Shown here in pieces: positions 29,452-38,133 of a stretch of 43,113 bases of DNA. The notes beneath the pieces were generated by a model. It saw only the letters and a list, made by a program, of their open reading frames with translations, was not told the DNA's origin and did no database searches. Source of the DNA: a virus. The position numbers and the translations under genes are program-made. The stretch is from positions 1 through 43,113 of IMG/VR virus record IMGVR_UViG_3300027906_000041. One strand, written 5' to 3'. Each line of letters opens with the position of its first letter. Positions within the stretch are counted from its first letter, which is position 1.

Positions 29452-30551
29452 AATTTAAATCCCTTGAAGGTATCATCTTCTATATCTTGTTTAATTCCAC
29501 CAATTACATATGACTCAATCTCAGTCTCTTGTGGTGCATTTTGTTGACCCTTAGAGGATAACCAATGTGTAGTCCAAGGCAATGGGTTATTCCTACTGGA
29601 TATATCATATATAGGGTTCAATCCTATCGCACGAAGTCTTTTGTTGGTTGTGTACTCCACATATTGACCTAATAACTCTGTAGATAATCCAATCATACTA
29701 CCATGCAAGAATAGGTATTCTGCCCATTCCTTTTCTTCCTGTGATGCATCCTTATACATTTGGTATACTTCATCTTCACAATCTTTCATAACCTTCAACA
29801 TGACTTTATTATTCTCAGTTTTTTGATATGCTTTTATCATGTGTTGAGTTATACCCAAGTGAACTGATTCATCTCTTGCAATCAAACTGATAATCTTTGC
29901 TGATCCTTCCATTAGTTTTAATTCACCAAATGCAAAAGTACATGCAAATGACACAAAGAATCTTAAACCTTCCAGTATGTTGATACTTATAAGAGTAAGA
30001 TAGAGTTTACGATGGAGTTCATAGTCGTCCTGTTTACGATTCTTGTTTAGTTTCCATCTATTTGCATACTCAATAAATTCATCATATCTTTTGGTCACTG
30101 ATTCTGCTCTTGCAAGAATCTTTTCATCACCTAGAATTGTATCAAATACTTTTGTTGGGTCTGAATATAAATTCTTAATCATATAGGTATATGATCTGGA
30201 GTGAATTGTTTCCATAAAATCCCATGCAATAATGCATGCTTCTAATTCTGGAATAGTCACAAATGGTAGTAATGCAATTGCAGGCCCTCTTCCTTGAACT
30301 GAGTCCAAAAGAGTTTGATACTTTAGATTACTAGTAAAGATATGTTTGTGTGCTTTACTTAGTTCATTGTAATCATTCCTATCTTTTTGGAGAGAAACTT
30401 CCTCTGGTCTCCAGAAGTACCCAAGTTGTCGTTGTGTAAGTTTGTCGAAAATCGGATATTTAAAATCGTCATATCGTTGGGTATTAAGTTCCTCTCCGAA
30501 AAAGATTGGATTCTTTAAATAATTTGTTTTTTCTCTATTGAATATGGTCAT
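29448..30551 (-). CDS. nrdB: Ribonucleotide reductase class Ia small subunit NrdB
   Basis: 367 residues. The diiron and radical sites match E. coli R2: Asp83 in LLDSVQG, Glu114 and His117 with the tyrosyl-radical Tyr121 in ETIHSRSY, a Glu in LEGLRFFVSFACTFAF, and RDESVHLG with the last Glu and His. It supplies the radical for the reduction of ribonucleotides to deoxyribonucleotides. The C-terminus ends FKGFKL, the tail that binds NrdA. It starts by ATGA overlap with the oxygenase-like gene. Confidence 0.95.
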   Translation of the reverse strand: MTIFNREKTNYLKNPIFFGEELNTQRYDDFKYPIFDKLTQRQLGYFWRPEEVSLQKDRNDYNELSKAHKHIFTSNLKYQTLLDSVQGRGPAIALLPFVTIPELEACIIAWDFMETIHSRSYTYMIKNLYSDPTKVFDTILGDEKILARAESVTKRYDEFIEYANRWKLNKNRKQDDYELHRKLYLTLISINILEGLRFFVSFACTFAFGELKLMEGSAKIISLIARDESVHLGITQHMIKAYQKTENNKVMLKVMKDCEDEVYQMYKDASQEEKEWAEYLFLHGSMIGLSTELLGQYVEYTTNKRLRAIGLNPIYDISSRNNPLPWTTHWLSSKGQQNAPQETEIESYVIGGIKQDIEDDTFKGFKL

Positions 30552-31564
30552 TCGTATTTCTCAAACCCTTTACCAATTGGGTTACATGTTATTGGATCAG
30601 TTAAAGCTGCATTTGCATAGTAGGGATATATTTTTGTCCTACTATTTTGAATAAATGAATTTGCTTTTTCTCTGAGTTTATCATTACCTTGACCAGTCCC
30701 ATGATAGATTGATGGTCTACCATCATATGCAAGTTGAGGCCAGTCTCTAAAGATTGGCCCATCTTGATGTAGGTAGTGGATAAAAATCTGTCTTGCACTA
30801 TTCCCTACTAATCTTTCTCTCCAATGAATTACATTTGGCCCTTGATAAAACATTGCATCGCCTGGATAGAGTTTTATAGATTTACATGAATCATCTCTTC
30901 TCTCAAAGGGCATTCCCATTGTGGAATCCCAAACCATATCATGGTGTCCACTAAGGTGACAGTAATCATTATCACCCCTTACCCAAATGTTCCATGGCTT
31001 ATTATCGTCTGTGTTGAATGAAATAGGAAAGGTTGCACTGACTTCACATGATGGTCTATCTGTATGACATAATAATCTGCTGTGTCGTTCATAGGTTCTA
31101 CCATATGAATAGGTTGGTACTAATCTAAAACCAAAGAGTTCTTCGATCCTCTTCTGGTACATCATAAGAATAGTTTCCCCATACTCTGGAAACGGCATAC
31201 CCTTACTTACCCAGTTATCTAAAAACTCACCCTTATCATCAAAATTATCAGTGATGATGTTCTTCTCTCTGAAATATTTCTTTCTATGTTCCATAAACTT
31301 GAACATATGATGTGTCCATTCTATGTGATCTTTATCAAAGAAATCTCTTGCAACATAATATCTATTTTTACAATATTGATACCCAGCTTCAGTTATCTCT
31401 GGGACATCTGGATTATCAATATTGTCTTGTGGATCAAATAAAACTTTCTTAGGGTCTTTTTCGTTATTAATCCATTCTTGAATTTCTTCTTCTCTTACAA
31501 CTTGATTAGCTTTCTTTATTATTCTTTCTTCTGGTGTTATTCTTCTTATTTCTAAATTATACAC
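30548..31564 (-). CDS. Putative 2OG-Fe(II) dioxygenase between nrdA and nrdB
   Basis: 338 residues. The facial triad is visible: His167-x-Asp169 in LLCHTDRPSCEVSATFPISF, and His247 in YPGDAMFYQGPNVIHWRE. The strand with Arg258 (SARQIFIHYLH) would bind 2-oxoglutarate. A long N-terminal helical domain (1-140) precedes it. An ORF of this kind between nrdA and nrdB is known to me from T4-like marine phages. The co-operonic position suggests a link to nucleotide or protein oxidation, not proven. Confidence 0.6.
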   Translation of the reverse strand: MYNLEIRRITPEERIIKKANQVVREEEIQEWINNEKDPKKVLFDPQDNIDNPDVPEITEAGYQYCKNRYYVARDFFDKDHIEWTHHMFKFMEHRKKYFREKNIITDNFDDKGEFLDNWVSKGMPFPEYGETILMMYQKRIEELFGFRLVPTYSYGRTYERHSRLLCHTDRPSCEVSATFPISFNTDDNKPWNIWVRGDNDYCHLSGHHDMVWDSTMGMPFERRDDSCKSIKLYPGDAMFYQGPNVIHWRERLVGNSARQIFIHYLHQDGPIFRDWPQLAYDGRPSIYHGTGQGNDKLREKANSFIQNSRTKIYPYYANAALTDPITCNPIGKGFEKYE

Positions 31565-33852
31565 GACTCACATTCCTCATCATCTAAATCTTCCCCTTGA
31601 GGAAGTGGTTCATCTGGAACCTCAACGATATCTTCTGTCTTACTATCATATGTGTTCTGATAATAAGAGGTCTTCCATCCATATTTATAGGTATTTAACA
31701 TGTCTGTTGCCATGACTGAAATAGGTACTTCATTATTCTCAAAGTGTTCTGGATTATATGACCAATTTCCACTAATAGATTGATCAAAGAATTTCTGCAT
31801 TACTGCAACCACCTTGATGTATCCATCATTGTTTGGCATGTCCCACAATAATGTATAAAAGTTTTGTAACATTGTATACGAGGGAACTATTTGTTTTAAC
31901 GGGCCCTTCTTACTCTTCTTAATTGATAGAAAGTCTCTAGGTGGTTCTATCCCATTAGTCTCGTTAGAAACGACACTAGAGGACTCTGAGGGCATCTGAG
32001 CAGTTAGAGTTGAGTGTCTTAGACCATGTACCTTAATACATGTTCTTAATTTTTCCCAATCTAATTTAAGATCATTAGGAGTAATATCATCCACTTCCTT
32101 TTTATAATGATCTATGGGTAATAGTCCCTGTGCATACTTGGTTCTATGATAATAATCACATGCACCTTTCTCTAGTGCAAGTTGATTTGATGCAACTAGT
32201 AAGTGGTATTGAAATGATTCAGTTAATTCATGAACCAATCTATGTGCTTCTGAGTCGTCATACTTAACCTTGTTCTTTGCAAGGAAATGTGCAAGACCAA
32301 TGTATCCTATTCCTAAACTTCTTCTTGCAAGTGTTGATTTCTCTGCAGCTGGTACTGGGTAATTTTGATAATCAATTAGTTCTTCTAATCCCCTAACTGC
32401 AATATCACATAAGTCTGGTAGGTCTGATACTTTTAAAGTACCAACATTGATTGCAGATAGAATACAAAGTGCAATCTCACCTTCACCATCGTCTGGATGA
32501 TCAATAGGAACAGTTGGTAATGTAATCTCTTGACATAGATTACTCATGGTAATCTTGTCTGTAAATGAACTATGTGAATTTGTATGATCTATATTCATGA
32601 TATAGATTCTACCTGTCTCTGCTCTTTCCTTTAACATATCCATGAATAAGGTTCTTGCAGATATCTTTGTTTTGGGAATAGAGTATGCTCTTTCATACTT
32701 CTCATAGAGTTCATCAAACTCTGGAGTTCCAAATGCATCGAACAGGCCTGGGACATTATGTGGTGAGAATAAACTTATCTCTTCATCATTTAAGAATCTT
32801 TTATAGAACAGTTCACTAATCTGGATAGAGTAATCTAATTTCCTTACTCTATTATCTTCCGTTCCTTTGTTATTCTTGAGAACAATAATGTCTTCAATTT
32901 CTTGATGCCAGATTGGGAAATGGACTGTAGCACTCCCACCGCGTACTCCATTCTGAGTGCAACAGCGGACTGTGCTCTCGAATTTCTTGAGAAAAGGGAT
33001 AACACCAGTGTGTTGGACTTCTCCACCACGAATCTTAGAGTTGATACCACGAATTCTACCAGCATTAATACCAATTCCAGCCCGTTGAGCAACATAACGA
33101 CCAATAGCCATGTCACTAGAAAAAATACTTGATAAACTGTCATCACTATCCACGAGAACACAGCTTGCAAACTGTCTAATGGGTGTGCGTACACCTGCCA
33201 TGATAGGCGTTGGAATGTTGATTTTAAATTGCGAAATTGCATCATAATACCTCTTTACATATTGTAATCTTGTTTCATTTGGGTAGTTCCTAAACAATAC
33301 TGCACTGATTAACATGTACATGTATTGTGGACTCTCAAATAGTTTTCCAGTAGATCGATCTTGAACAAGATACTTATCTACCACTTGTCTTAAACCAGCA
33401 TAAGAGAATAGAAAATCTCTTTTGTGATTCATATAACTGTTAAGAGTATCCCACTCCTTTTCGTTATAATATTCTATCAACTTTTTATCATAGACATCAA
33501 TCTCAATATTTCTTGTAACAATATCTTTGATGTGTGGATAGATTTTACTATCTTTCCATTTGGTATTGAATACATCTTTACGAATCGAAAATAATAGCAA
33601 CCTAGATGCAACATACTGATAGTTTGGTGTATCCAAACAGATTAAGTCTGATGCAGATTTGATTAATGTTTGTTGAATTTCGTCTGTTGTGATTCCATCA
33701 TAAAATGATAATGAAGAATTCATTTCCACTTGAGATGCACTAACTCCATTTATTCCTTGAGTTGCAGCCTCTACCATCTTGTGGATTTTCTCTATCTTTA
33801 GTGCTTCTTTTTCCCCATTCCTTTTAACAATACTTATTCCATTTTGACTCAC
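31552..33852 (-). CDS. nrdA: Ribonucleotide reductase class Ia large subunit NrdA
   Basis: 766 residues. An N-terminal ATP-cone (ISIVKRNGEKEALKIEKIHK) regulates activity. The catalytic Cys residues are present: QFASCVLVD, the radical site in NLCQEI (Asn, Cys, Glu) and ALCILSAINVG. VRGGSATVHFPIW and a C-terminal CESC redox pair complete the set. It reduces ribonucleotides with NrdB and glutaredoxin. The start is GTG at 33852, overlapping the primase stop (TAGTG). The ORF overlaps the next gene by 13 bases. Confidence 0.95.
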   Translation of the reverse strand: MSQNGISIVKRNGEKEALKIEKIHKMVEAATQGINGVSASQVEMNSSLSFYDGITTDEIQQTLIKSASDLICLDTPNYQYVASRLLLFSIRKDVFNTKWKDSKIYPHIKDIVTRNIEIDVYDKKLIEYYNEKEWDTLNSYMNHKRDFLFSYAGLRQVVDKYLVQDRSTGKLFESPQYMYMLISAVLFRNYPNETRLQYVKRYYDAISQFKINIPTPIMAGVRTPIRQFASCVLVDSDDSLSSIFSSDMAIGRYVAQRAGIGINAGRIRGINSKIRGGEVQHTGVIPFLKKFESTVRCCTQNGVRGGSATVHFPIWHQEIEDIIVLKNNKGTEDNRVRKLDYSIQISELFYKRFLNDEEISLFSPHNVPGLFDAFGTPEFDELYEKYERAYSIPKTKISARTLFMDMLKERAETGRIYIMNIDHTNSHSSFTDKITMSNLCQEITLPTVPIDHPDDGEGEIALCILSAINVGTLKVSDLPDLCDIAVRGLEELIDYQNYPVPAAEKSTLARRSLGIGYIGLAHFLAKNKVKYDDSEAHRLVHELTESFQYHLLVASNQLALEKGACDYYHRTKYAQGLLPIDHYKKEVDDITPNDLKLDWEKLRTCIKVHGLRHSTLTAQMPSESSSVVSNETNGIEPPRDFLSIKKSKKGPLKQIVPSYTMLQNFYTLLWDMPNNDGYIKVVAVMQKFFDQSISGNWSYNPEHFENNEVPISVMATDMLNTYKYGWKTSYYQNTYDSKTEDIVEVPDEPLPQGEDLDDEECESCII

Positions 33853-34835
33853 TATACCTTACTCCAATTTTTGACTGCATGAATTAGTGATAATCCTTGC
33901 AAGGTGTTCTTATTAATAATATCAACTGGGTTCTTACCCATCAATACCATATCGTTAATATCTTTCTCTTCGATAGTTGTAGGCCAAACACAAACTTTGA
34001 ACCCCAAGTCTCCTATCTGCAACATCTTCTTAATGATCTCTTTATTACGAGGTTCATTATCAAATACAACAGTAGTATTTGTTAAGGGTATTTCGTTTGT
34101 TATTTTGGAAAAATCAGAACCAGCAACAGCAATACAATTGGGTATGAACAGTGAATCAATTGGGCCTTCGACCACAAATAATGGTTTATTGAAGTCAACT
34201 TTATTAAGGTTGTAAATGAATGGTTTTTCATCGTCAAATCGTAAGGTTAAATATCTAAGTTCCGAGTTGTTTAATGCACGACCAGTGACCCCTACTAAAT
34301 TACCTTGACGATCTTTGAAGGGTAGTACAAGTCTTGGGTCATTTCCTAAAACTCTCCTACTATACTTATAATCCAAAGAACTTAGACTCTGTGCTTGTTC
34401 CACAAAATACATATCATCCCATGTTTCCTCTGGGATACTCCTTCTCATAAGGTATGTTAATGCAAGATCAGAGTCCTTTGCTTTGGTAAATCCAGATAAT
34501 GGGTTGGGTTTAAACTTTGGTTTAAAGTCTATTTCAACCTTTTCTTTCTTAGATTTCTCTTTTCTCCCAAACTTCTCCATGACCCACTGTTTATATAACA
34601 TGGAATCTTGATCTTTTAAGAATTTACCTACCCCTGTACTGTGACCGCAGTTGTGGCATTTAAAGACATAGGAATCCTTATACACGAAATGATAACCTCG
34701 TGCTTTAAGTTTATCTTTAGAAGAATCCCCACAATAAGGGCATGAATGGTTTAAGAGTTTATCACTCTTCCACTTGGAATTCTTAAACCTACTGCTAATA
34801 AGCTTAAGATACTTTTTATCAATCCACAACGACAT
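33852..34835 (-). CDS. 61: DNA primase gp61
   Basis: 327 residues. A zinc-binding ribbon has Cys32/35 (HSCPYCGDS) and Cys60/63 (FKCHNCGHS). The central helical part leads to a TOPRIM domain with Glu223 and Asp227 (FVVEGPIDSLF) and Asp259 (VVFDNEP). This is the T4 gp61 primase, which makes RNA primers with the gp41 helicase. A TTGACA-N16-TATACT promoter ends six bases before the ATG, with no Shine-Dalgarno; the start matches the conserved N-terminus of related gp61 proteins (MSLxIDKKYL). Confidence 0.9.
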   Translation of the reverse strand: MSLWIDKKYLKLISSRFKNSKWKSDKLLNHSCPYCGDSSKDKLKARGYHFVYKDSYVFKCHNCGHSTGVGKFLKDQDSMLYKQWVMEKFGRKEKSKKEKVEIDFKPKFKPNPLSGFTKAKDSDLALTYLMRRSIPEETWDDMYFVEQAQSLSSLDYKYSRRVLGNDPRLVLPFKDRQGNLVGVTGRALNNSELRYLTLRFDDEKPFIYNLNKVDFNKPLFVVEGPIDSLFIPNCIAVAGSDFSKITNEIPLTNTTVVFDNEPRNKEIIKKMLQIGDLGFKVCVWPTTIEEKDINDMVLMGKNPVDIINKNTLQGLSLIHAVKNWSKV

Positions 34836-34841
34836 ATATCT

Positions 34842-34869
34842 AGTATACTACGAATCGTGGATTTGTCAA
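34842..34869 (-). promoter_or_regulatory. Sigma70-type promoter, leaderless layout (TTGACA-N16-TATACT)
   Basis: On the minus strand, TTGACA (34864-34869), 16 bases, then TATACT (34842-34847), with six bases to the primase ATG at 34835. Transcription would start on or just before the start codon. The -35, -10 and spacing match the gp33 promoter at 16952, including the GATTC and TAGTATACTAG context. Confidence 0.7.
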
Positions 34870-34922
34870 GTAAAATATTCTACACTCTCACCTGTAGAAA
34901 ACTAAGACATTGGTTTTTGGGT

Positions 34923-35504
34923 CTATTTTTTGGTTATTTCTGCACCAACAGCAGGTTCTTTATTGATAGTAACAGTTCGATAGTAAACTACCACTTCCTG
35001 TACTTCTCTGATGTATCTTCGTAGTTCTTGCATGTTCTTAGACATGAGTTCATAATCAGATATTGTCATTGCAACAAAAACTACATCACCAGAGTTCATT
35101 TTCTTCATTTCATCAAGAAATAAATCTAATTTTGTATAATCATCGGGCCAATCTGGATTTTCTTTACCGAGTTTACATACCCTTACAGGTTTACCATTTT
35201 CTTTCAATAAACCTTCTGGATGATCCATTTTAGGTCTTTTAAACTTCTCTTTACCATCATCATCAAACTGTTTAGGTTCATATGCCTCTTTGACACATGG
35301 ATTGTCTGCTTTTGCTTCTGATACCACAAACCATTTTGGTTCAGACAAGTCAATATGTCTAGGCATAGTGGGTTGTATAATGTCAATCTCTATTGGTTTA
35401 GAGATTACTTCAACCTGTTTAGGTTGAAACATTGAACAACCACTAATTGTTAGGGTTAATATCAGTGGTAATATCGTCCAACGAGTCCAATTCTTTGGAG
35501 TCAT
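34923..35504 (-). CDS. Lipoprotein, probable outer-membrane spanin subunit
   Basis: About 193 residues. A basic start (MTPKNWTRWTILPLILTL), then lipobox ISGC, then a proline-rich segment (VEVISKPIEIDIIQPTMPR). The tail has a helical LDLFLDEMKKM and YIREVQEVVVYYRTV. It overlaps the coding end of the 131-aa membrane/coiled-coil gene in a different frame. That overlap plus the lipobox is the Rz/Rz1 arrangement of spanins, which fuse inner and outer membranes at lysis. It is longer than typical Rz1. An upstream ATG (35537) is an alternative start. Confidence 0.5.
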   Translation of the reverse strand: MTPKNWTRWTILPLILTLTISGCSMFQPKQVEVISKPIEIDIIQPTMPRHIDLSEPKWFVVSEAKADNPCVKEAYEPKQFDDDGKEKFKRPKMDHPEGLLKENGKPVRVCKLGKENPDWPDDYTKLDLFLDEMKKMNSGDVVFVAMTISDYELMSKNMQELRRYIREVQEVVVYYRTVTINKEPAVGAEITKK

Positions 35505-35838
35505 TTTCGATTGTGTCAAATACTTTCTTTGTTGCATCGTTTACTCTTGTTTCAATTAGTCCAGGCTTTGCAACTGCAAGCTGGTTTAAATTATGTCTAC
35601 GAAAGATATCTAAATATCTATTCATCTCACCTTCAATCTCTGCATTCCTAGATGCCATTTGATTCAAGGCTGCACCTTGAGTTTCATACGACTCTTTGAT
35701 TGTTTCGATTGTTTTCTTTTGTTCTTCCACTGCAAAGTTTAATGCAGTGTTCTCATTCTTGAGGGATATGTTCTGATTATATAAGAAAAATCCACCTAGT
35801 CCTAAGACTAAAATTATCCCCATTAAAATTTGTTGCAT
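35443..35838 (-). CDS. Probable inner-membrane spanin-like protein, 131 aa
   Basis: An N-terminal membrane anchor (LMGIILVLGLGGFFLYNQ), then a periplasmic coiled coil (NISLKNENTALNFAVEEQKK; TIKESYETQGAALNQM) and a KPGLIETRVNDATKKVFD segment. This is the i-spanin topology (Rz-like). It overlaps the lipoprotein gene by about 62 bases in another frame, as in Rz/Rz1. Other marine T4-like phages have a similar pair. The role is inferred from topology and overlap. Confidence 0.55.
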   Translation of the reverse strand: MQQILMGIILVLGLGGFFLYNQNISLKNENTALNFAVEEQKKTIETIKESYETQGAALNQMASRNAEIEGEMNRYLDIFRRHNLNQLAVAKPGLIETRVNDATKKVFDTIENDSKELDSLDDITTDINPNN

Positions 35839-35839
35839 T

Positions 35840-36106
35840 CTATAATTCCTCTGTCATATAGTCCATAGGAGTTGCAGTTTTAAGTTCGACCTTATTACCT
35901 TCAAATGTTTTGAATTTAATAAACTTTGGCCCTAACATATAAATCTTTCTGACTTCCCATGTTCTAGTGAGGGTATCAATAATCTCACCCTCTTGATTGT
36001 ATTTATTGTAACTTACAGTTAGTTGTTTATGAACTTCAAACCAACTAACCAACCACAACCAAATCTTGTGGAAAAAATTCTTTATCTTTCTGAAAAACTC
36101 TTTCAT
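35840..36106 (-). CDS. Hypothetical 88-aa protein with hydrophobic N-terminus
   Basis: MKEFFRKIKNFFHKIWLWLV, then a tryptophan-rich amphipathic membrane-associated helix (SWFEVHKQLTVSYNKYNQ), followed by a small beta-rich part (GEIIDTLTRTWEVRKIYML; FIKFKTFEGNKVELKTATP). Function unknown. It overlaps the next gene start by four bases (36103-36106). Confidence 0.6.
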   Translation of the reverse strand: MKEFFRKIKNFFHKIWLWLVSWFEVHKQLTVSYNKYNQEGEIIDTLTRTWEVRKIYMLGPKFIKFKTFEGNKVELKTATPMDYMTEEL

Positions 36107-37140
36107 CGTGTCTTATAAAATAACTTACCTTTTGCCTGTTTCTTATCTGAAACCTTACCACCAACTAGAGATGCAACTTGATTGATGAATGCAAGTCCTC
36201 TTTCTTGGTTACTTTGGTATTCTTTACCCATTTTATTTTTAACCTGTTTAGCAATTGCAGAAAAGATTGCACCTATATCTGCAACTAACTTACCTTCATC
36301 TAGTTCCTCTAATTTAAATTTCTTACGAAGTTTATCTATCTCTGCTTGATTCTTTTTGAAGGCTGGTGTCCCAGACATTAAATCCATACCTTTACTATAA
36401 AGTTTCAATAATTGAACTTTCTGTGCTGAAGATAATGAATCATAAGAATCTTCTCTTAATCGTGGTTCTCTTCTATTCCAACTTCTATCAACTGCCTTTA
36501 AATTCTTAGGGTCGTTGTTCTCTGGGTTGTTATCTTTGTGATGGACATCTTTACCATCAAAAGGTTTTACTTTACCTTCTTTTTCTAATGCTCTTCTTGC
36601 TCTCTTTCGTGCAGCGTTTCTTTTCTTTTGTTCTGGTGTACCAAGATAGATTTCTCTTTCTCTCTGATAATCTCTTTCTATTATATTTTCATCACCACTA
36701 ACTAATACACTAACTTGGGTTATCATTTGTTGGATTGCAACTGGTGGTAATGTTAAAATTGCTTGTATTTGTTTATTAGTAACCCCTTTAATCTTTTGTA
36801 GAGTATTTCTTAACTTTGACTTGTCAATTGCTTCTAGGATAATCTGTTCTGAGTATGGAGTACCATTTTTGAATCTTTTAACTATATCTGGTGTTCCAAC
36901 CTCATTATGACCTTGACCTAATGACCAATCCTTGTCCCTATCTTTTTTTTTCTTCTTCTTTTTGACTATAGGTTTATCAGTAGATACTGCAACTCCTGTT
37001 GCATTAACTGGTGCATCCTCGTCTAACCATTCTTTAAACCACCCAGAATCCTTTCTATCATAATCTTTAGGCGTAGAATGAGTAGATGCACGATTATATG
37101 CATTCATAAACTTTGCTACTGGGTTACTTTTTCCCTTCAC
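36103..37140 (-). CDS. Structural-region protein with embedded HNH-like motif
   Basis: 345 residues. The N-terminal 100 residues are disordered, with a poly-Lys stretch. Residues ~170-235 include LGTPEQKKRNAARKRARRAL, then DGKDVHHKDNNPENNDPKNL and a NRREPRLR segment, which is a compact HNH-like fold (DVHHKDNNPENN...NL). The C-terminal third is helical. The HNH is embedded in a larger protein conserved in marine phages, so a structural role with DNA contact is likelier than homing. Whether it cuts DNA is unknown. Confidence 0.6.
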   Translation of the reverse strand: MKGKSNPVAKFMNAYNRASTHSTPKDYDRKDSGWFKEWLDEDAPVNATGVAVSTDKPIVKKKKKKKDRDKDWSLGQGHNEVGTPDIVKRFKNGTPYSEQIILEAIDKSKLRNTLQKIKGVTNKQIQAILTLPPVAIQQMITQVSVLVSGDENIIERDYQREREIYLGTPEQKKRNAARKRARRALEKEGKVKPFDGKDVHHKDNNPENNDPKNLKAVDRSWNRREPRLREDSYDSLSSAQKVQLLKLYSKGMDLMSGTPAFKKNQAEIDKLRKKFKLEELDEGKLVADIGAIFSAIAKQVKNKMGKEYQSNQERGLAFINQVASLVGGKVSDKKQAKGKLFYKTR

Positions 37141-37721
37141 TTTACATCCTGTCCTGTTATTAGTTGAATCTGGTCTTGTGACTTATTATATACTTTGTAT
37201 ATATTAACACCCATTACTCTATCTGTCAACCCTAAAACCGACACTATATCACCTCTTAACCCTATATTGTCATCATCATTGTAAATAGAAGTCCTTAGCG
37301 TGTAAGTATGACCTTCTGAGAGGGTATTATTCGTCTCTTTATAGTCTTCTAATAGATGGGTATGTTGTCCAGTTAATTTGAGGTGTTTATAGAAAGATTC
37401 CTCTAAATAAGGAGTATCTACCCCATAACCTTCTTTGATTAGTGCAAGTGCAGCTGCATAACTGGCAAGTCTAGTTTTACCGAATGGTAATAGTTCTAAA
37501 ATTCTTTTGAGGTTGAAGATTAACCTATGAAGATAGGTATAATTGTTTTTGTCTTTGGGTTTCTTTACCGATTTGATTCTTTTACCTTTTTCATCGATAA
37601 GACCTTCTGCATATGCAGCTTGATCAACCCATTTAGTAGTAAGTAGTTTTAAGACACGAAATACTATTACAGTGTCCATTACACCAGTTGCACCCTCTTG
37701 TATACTTACACCTTGTCTCAT
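37137..37721 (-). CDS. Conserved-looking 194-aa protein, probable virion-associated
   Basis: GVSIQEGATGVMDTVIVFRV, then LLTTKWVDQAAYAEGLIDEK, a helical LIFNLKRILELLPFGKTRLA and SYAAALALIKEG. I recall similar proteins in T4-like marine phages; the exact role is unknown to me. No signal or TM is seen. It is coupled to both neighbours by short overlaps (37137-37140 and 37718-37721). Confidence 0.6.
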   Translation of the reverse strand: MRQGVSIQEGATGVMDTVIVFRVLKLLTTKWVDQAAYAEGLIDEKGKRIKSVKKPKDKNNYTYLHRLIFNLKRILELLPFGKTRLASYAAALALIKEGYGVDTPYLEESFYKHLKLTGQHTHLLEDYKETNNTLSEGHTYTLRTSIYNDDDNIGLRGDIVSVLGLTDRVMGVNIYKVYNKSQDQIQLITGQDVK

Positions 37722-38086
37722 AGTTCTCTTAATACCTTTGCTACTTCCATGTCAACTGTGATCTCTGGTCTCCAATCTTCCTGTACAAGTTGCATATAAA
37801 TCAACATTGTTTTCAAGACCGGCCAGTATTCTCCCTCTATCTTGAAGTCCAACATTTTAATACAGTTCTCTGCACCAAAAATGTTAAGTAAGACAATAAG
37901 ATGGTTAAGAATTAACCTCTCTCTGAGTTCATCGTTATTATAGTACCTTCTCAGTAATCGTTTTAGATAACGAAATCTTCGTAGGTCTTCCATGAACTCG
38001 TCCATAGAAGTACACTGAGGGTTATCATAACATTGCATAGCAAACATGGTGAAGTTTTCATCAGTCAGCTTTTCAAATAATTTCAT
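37718..38086 (-). CDS. Hypothetical 122-aa protein (FAMQCYDNPQC type)
   Basis: KLTDENFTMFAMQCYDNPQC, then EDLRRFRYLKRLLRRYY, LRERLILNHLIVLLNIFGAE and WPVLKTMLIYMQL. All helical, conserved in other T4-like phages in my recollection, without known function. It precedes the 194-aa gene in the same operon. AGG lies before the ATG. The AT-rich gap upstream (38087-38133) includes the palindrome ATACTAGTAT. Confidence 0.65.
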   Translation of the reverse strand: MKLFEKLTDENFTMFAMQCYDNPQCTSMDEFMEDLRRFRYLKRLLRRYYNNDELRERLILNHLIVLLNIFGAENCIKMLDFKIEGEYWPVLKTMLIYMQLVQEDWRPEITVDMEVAKVLREL

Positions 38087-38133
38087 AATTTATATCCTAG
38101 TTTATACTAGTATATAGGTCTGAAAGTTATGAT

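Noticed and set aside
38101-38120. Palindrome around ATACTAGTAT before the 122-aa gene
   Set aside because: It resembles the -10 context of the two TATACT promoters, but no TTGACA-like -35 lies at a suitable distance, so I do not call a promoter.
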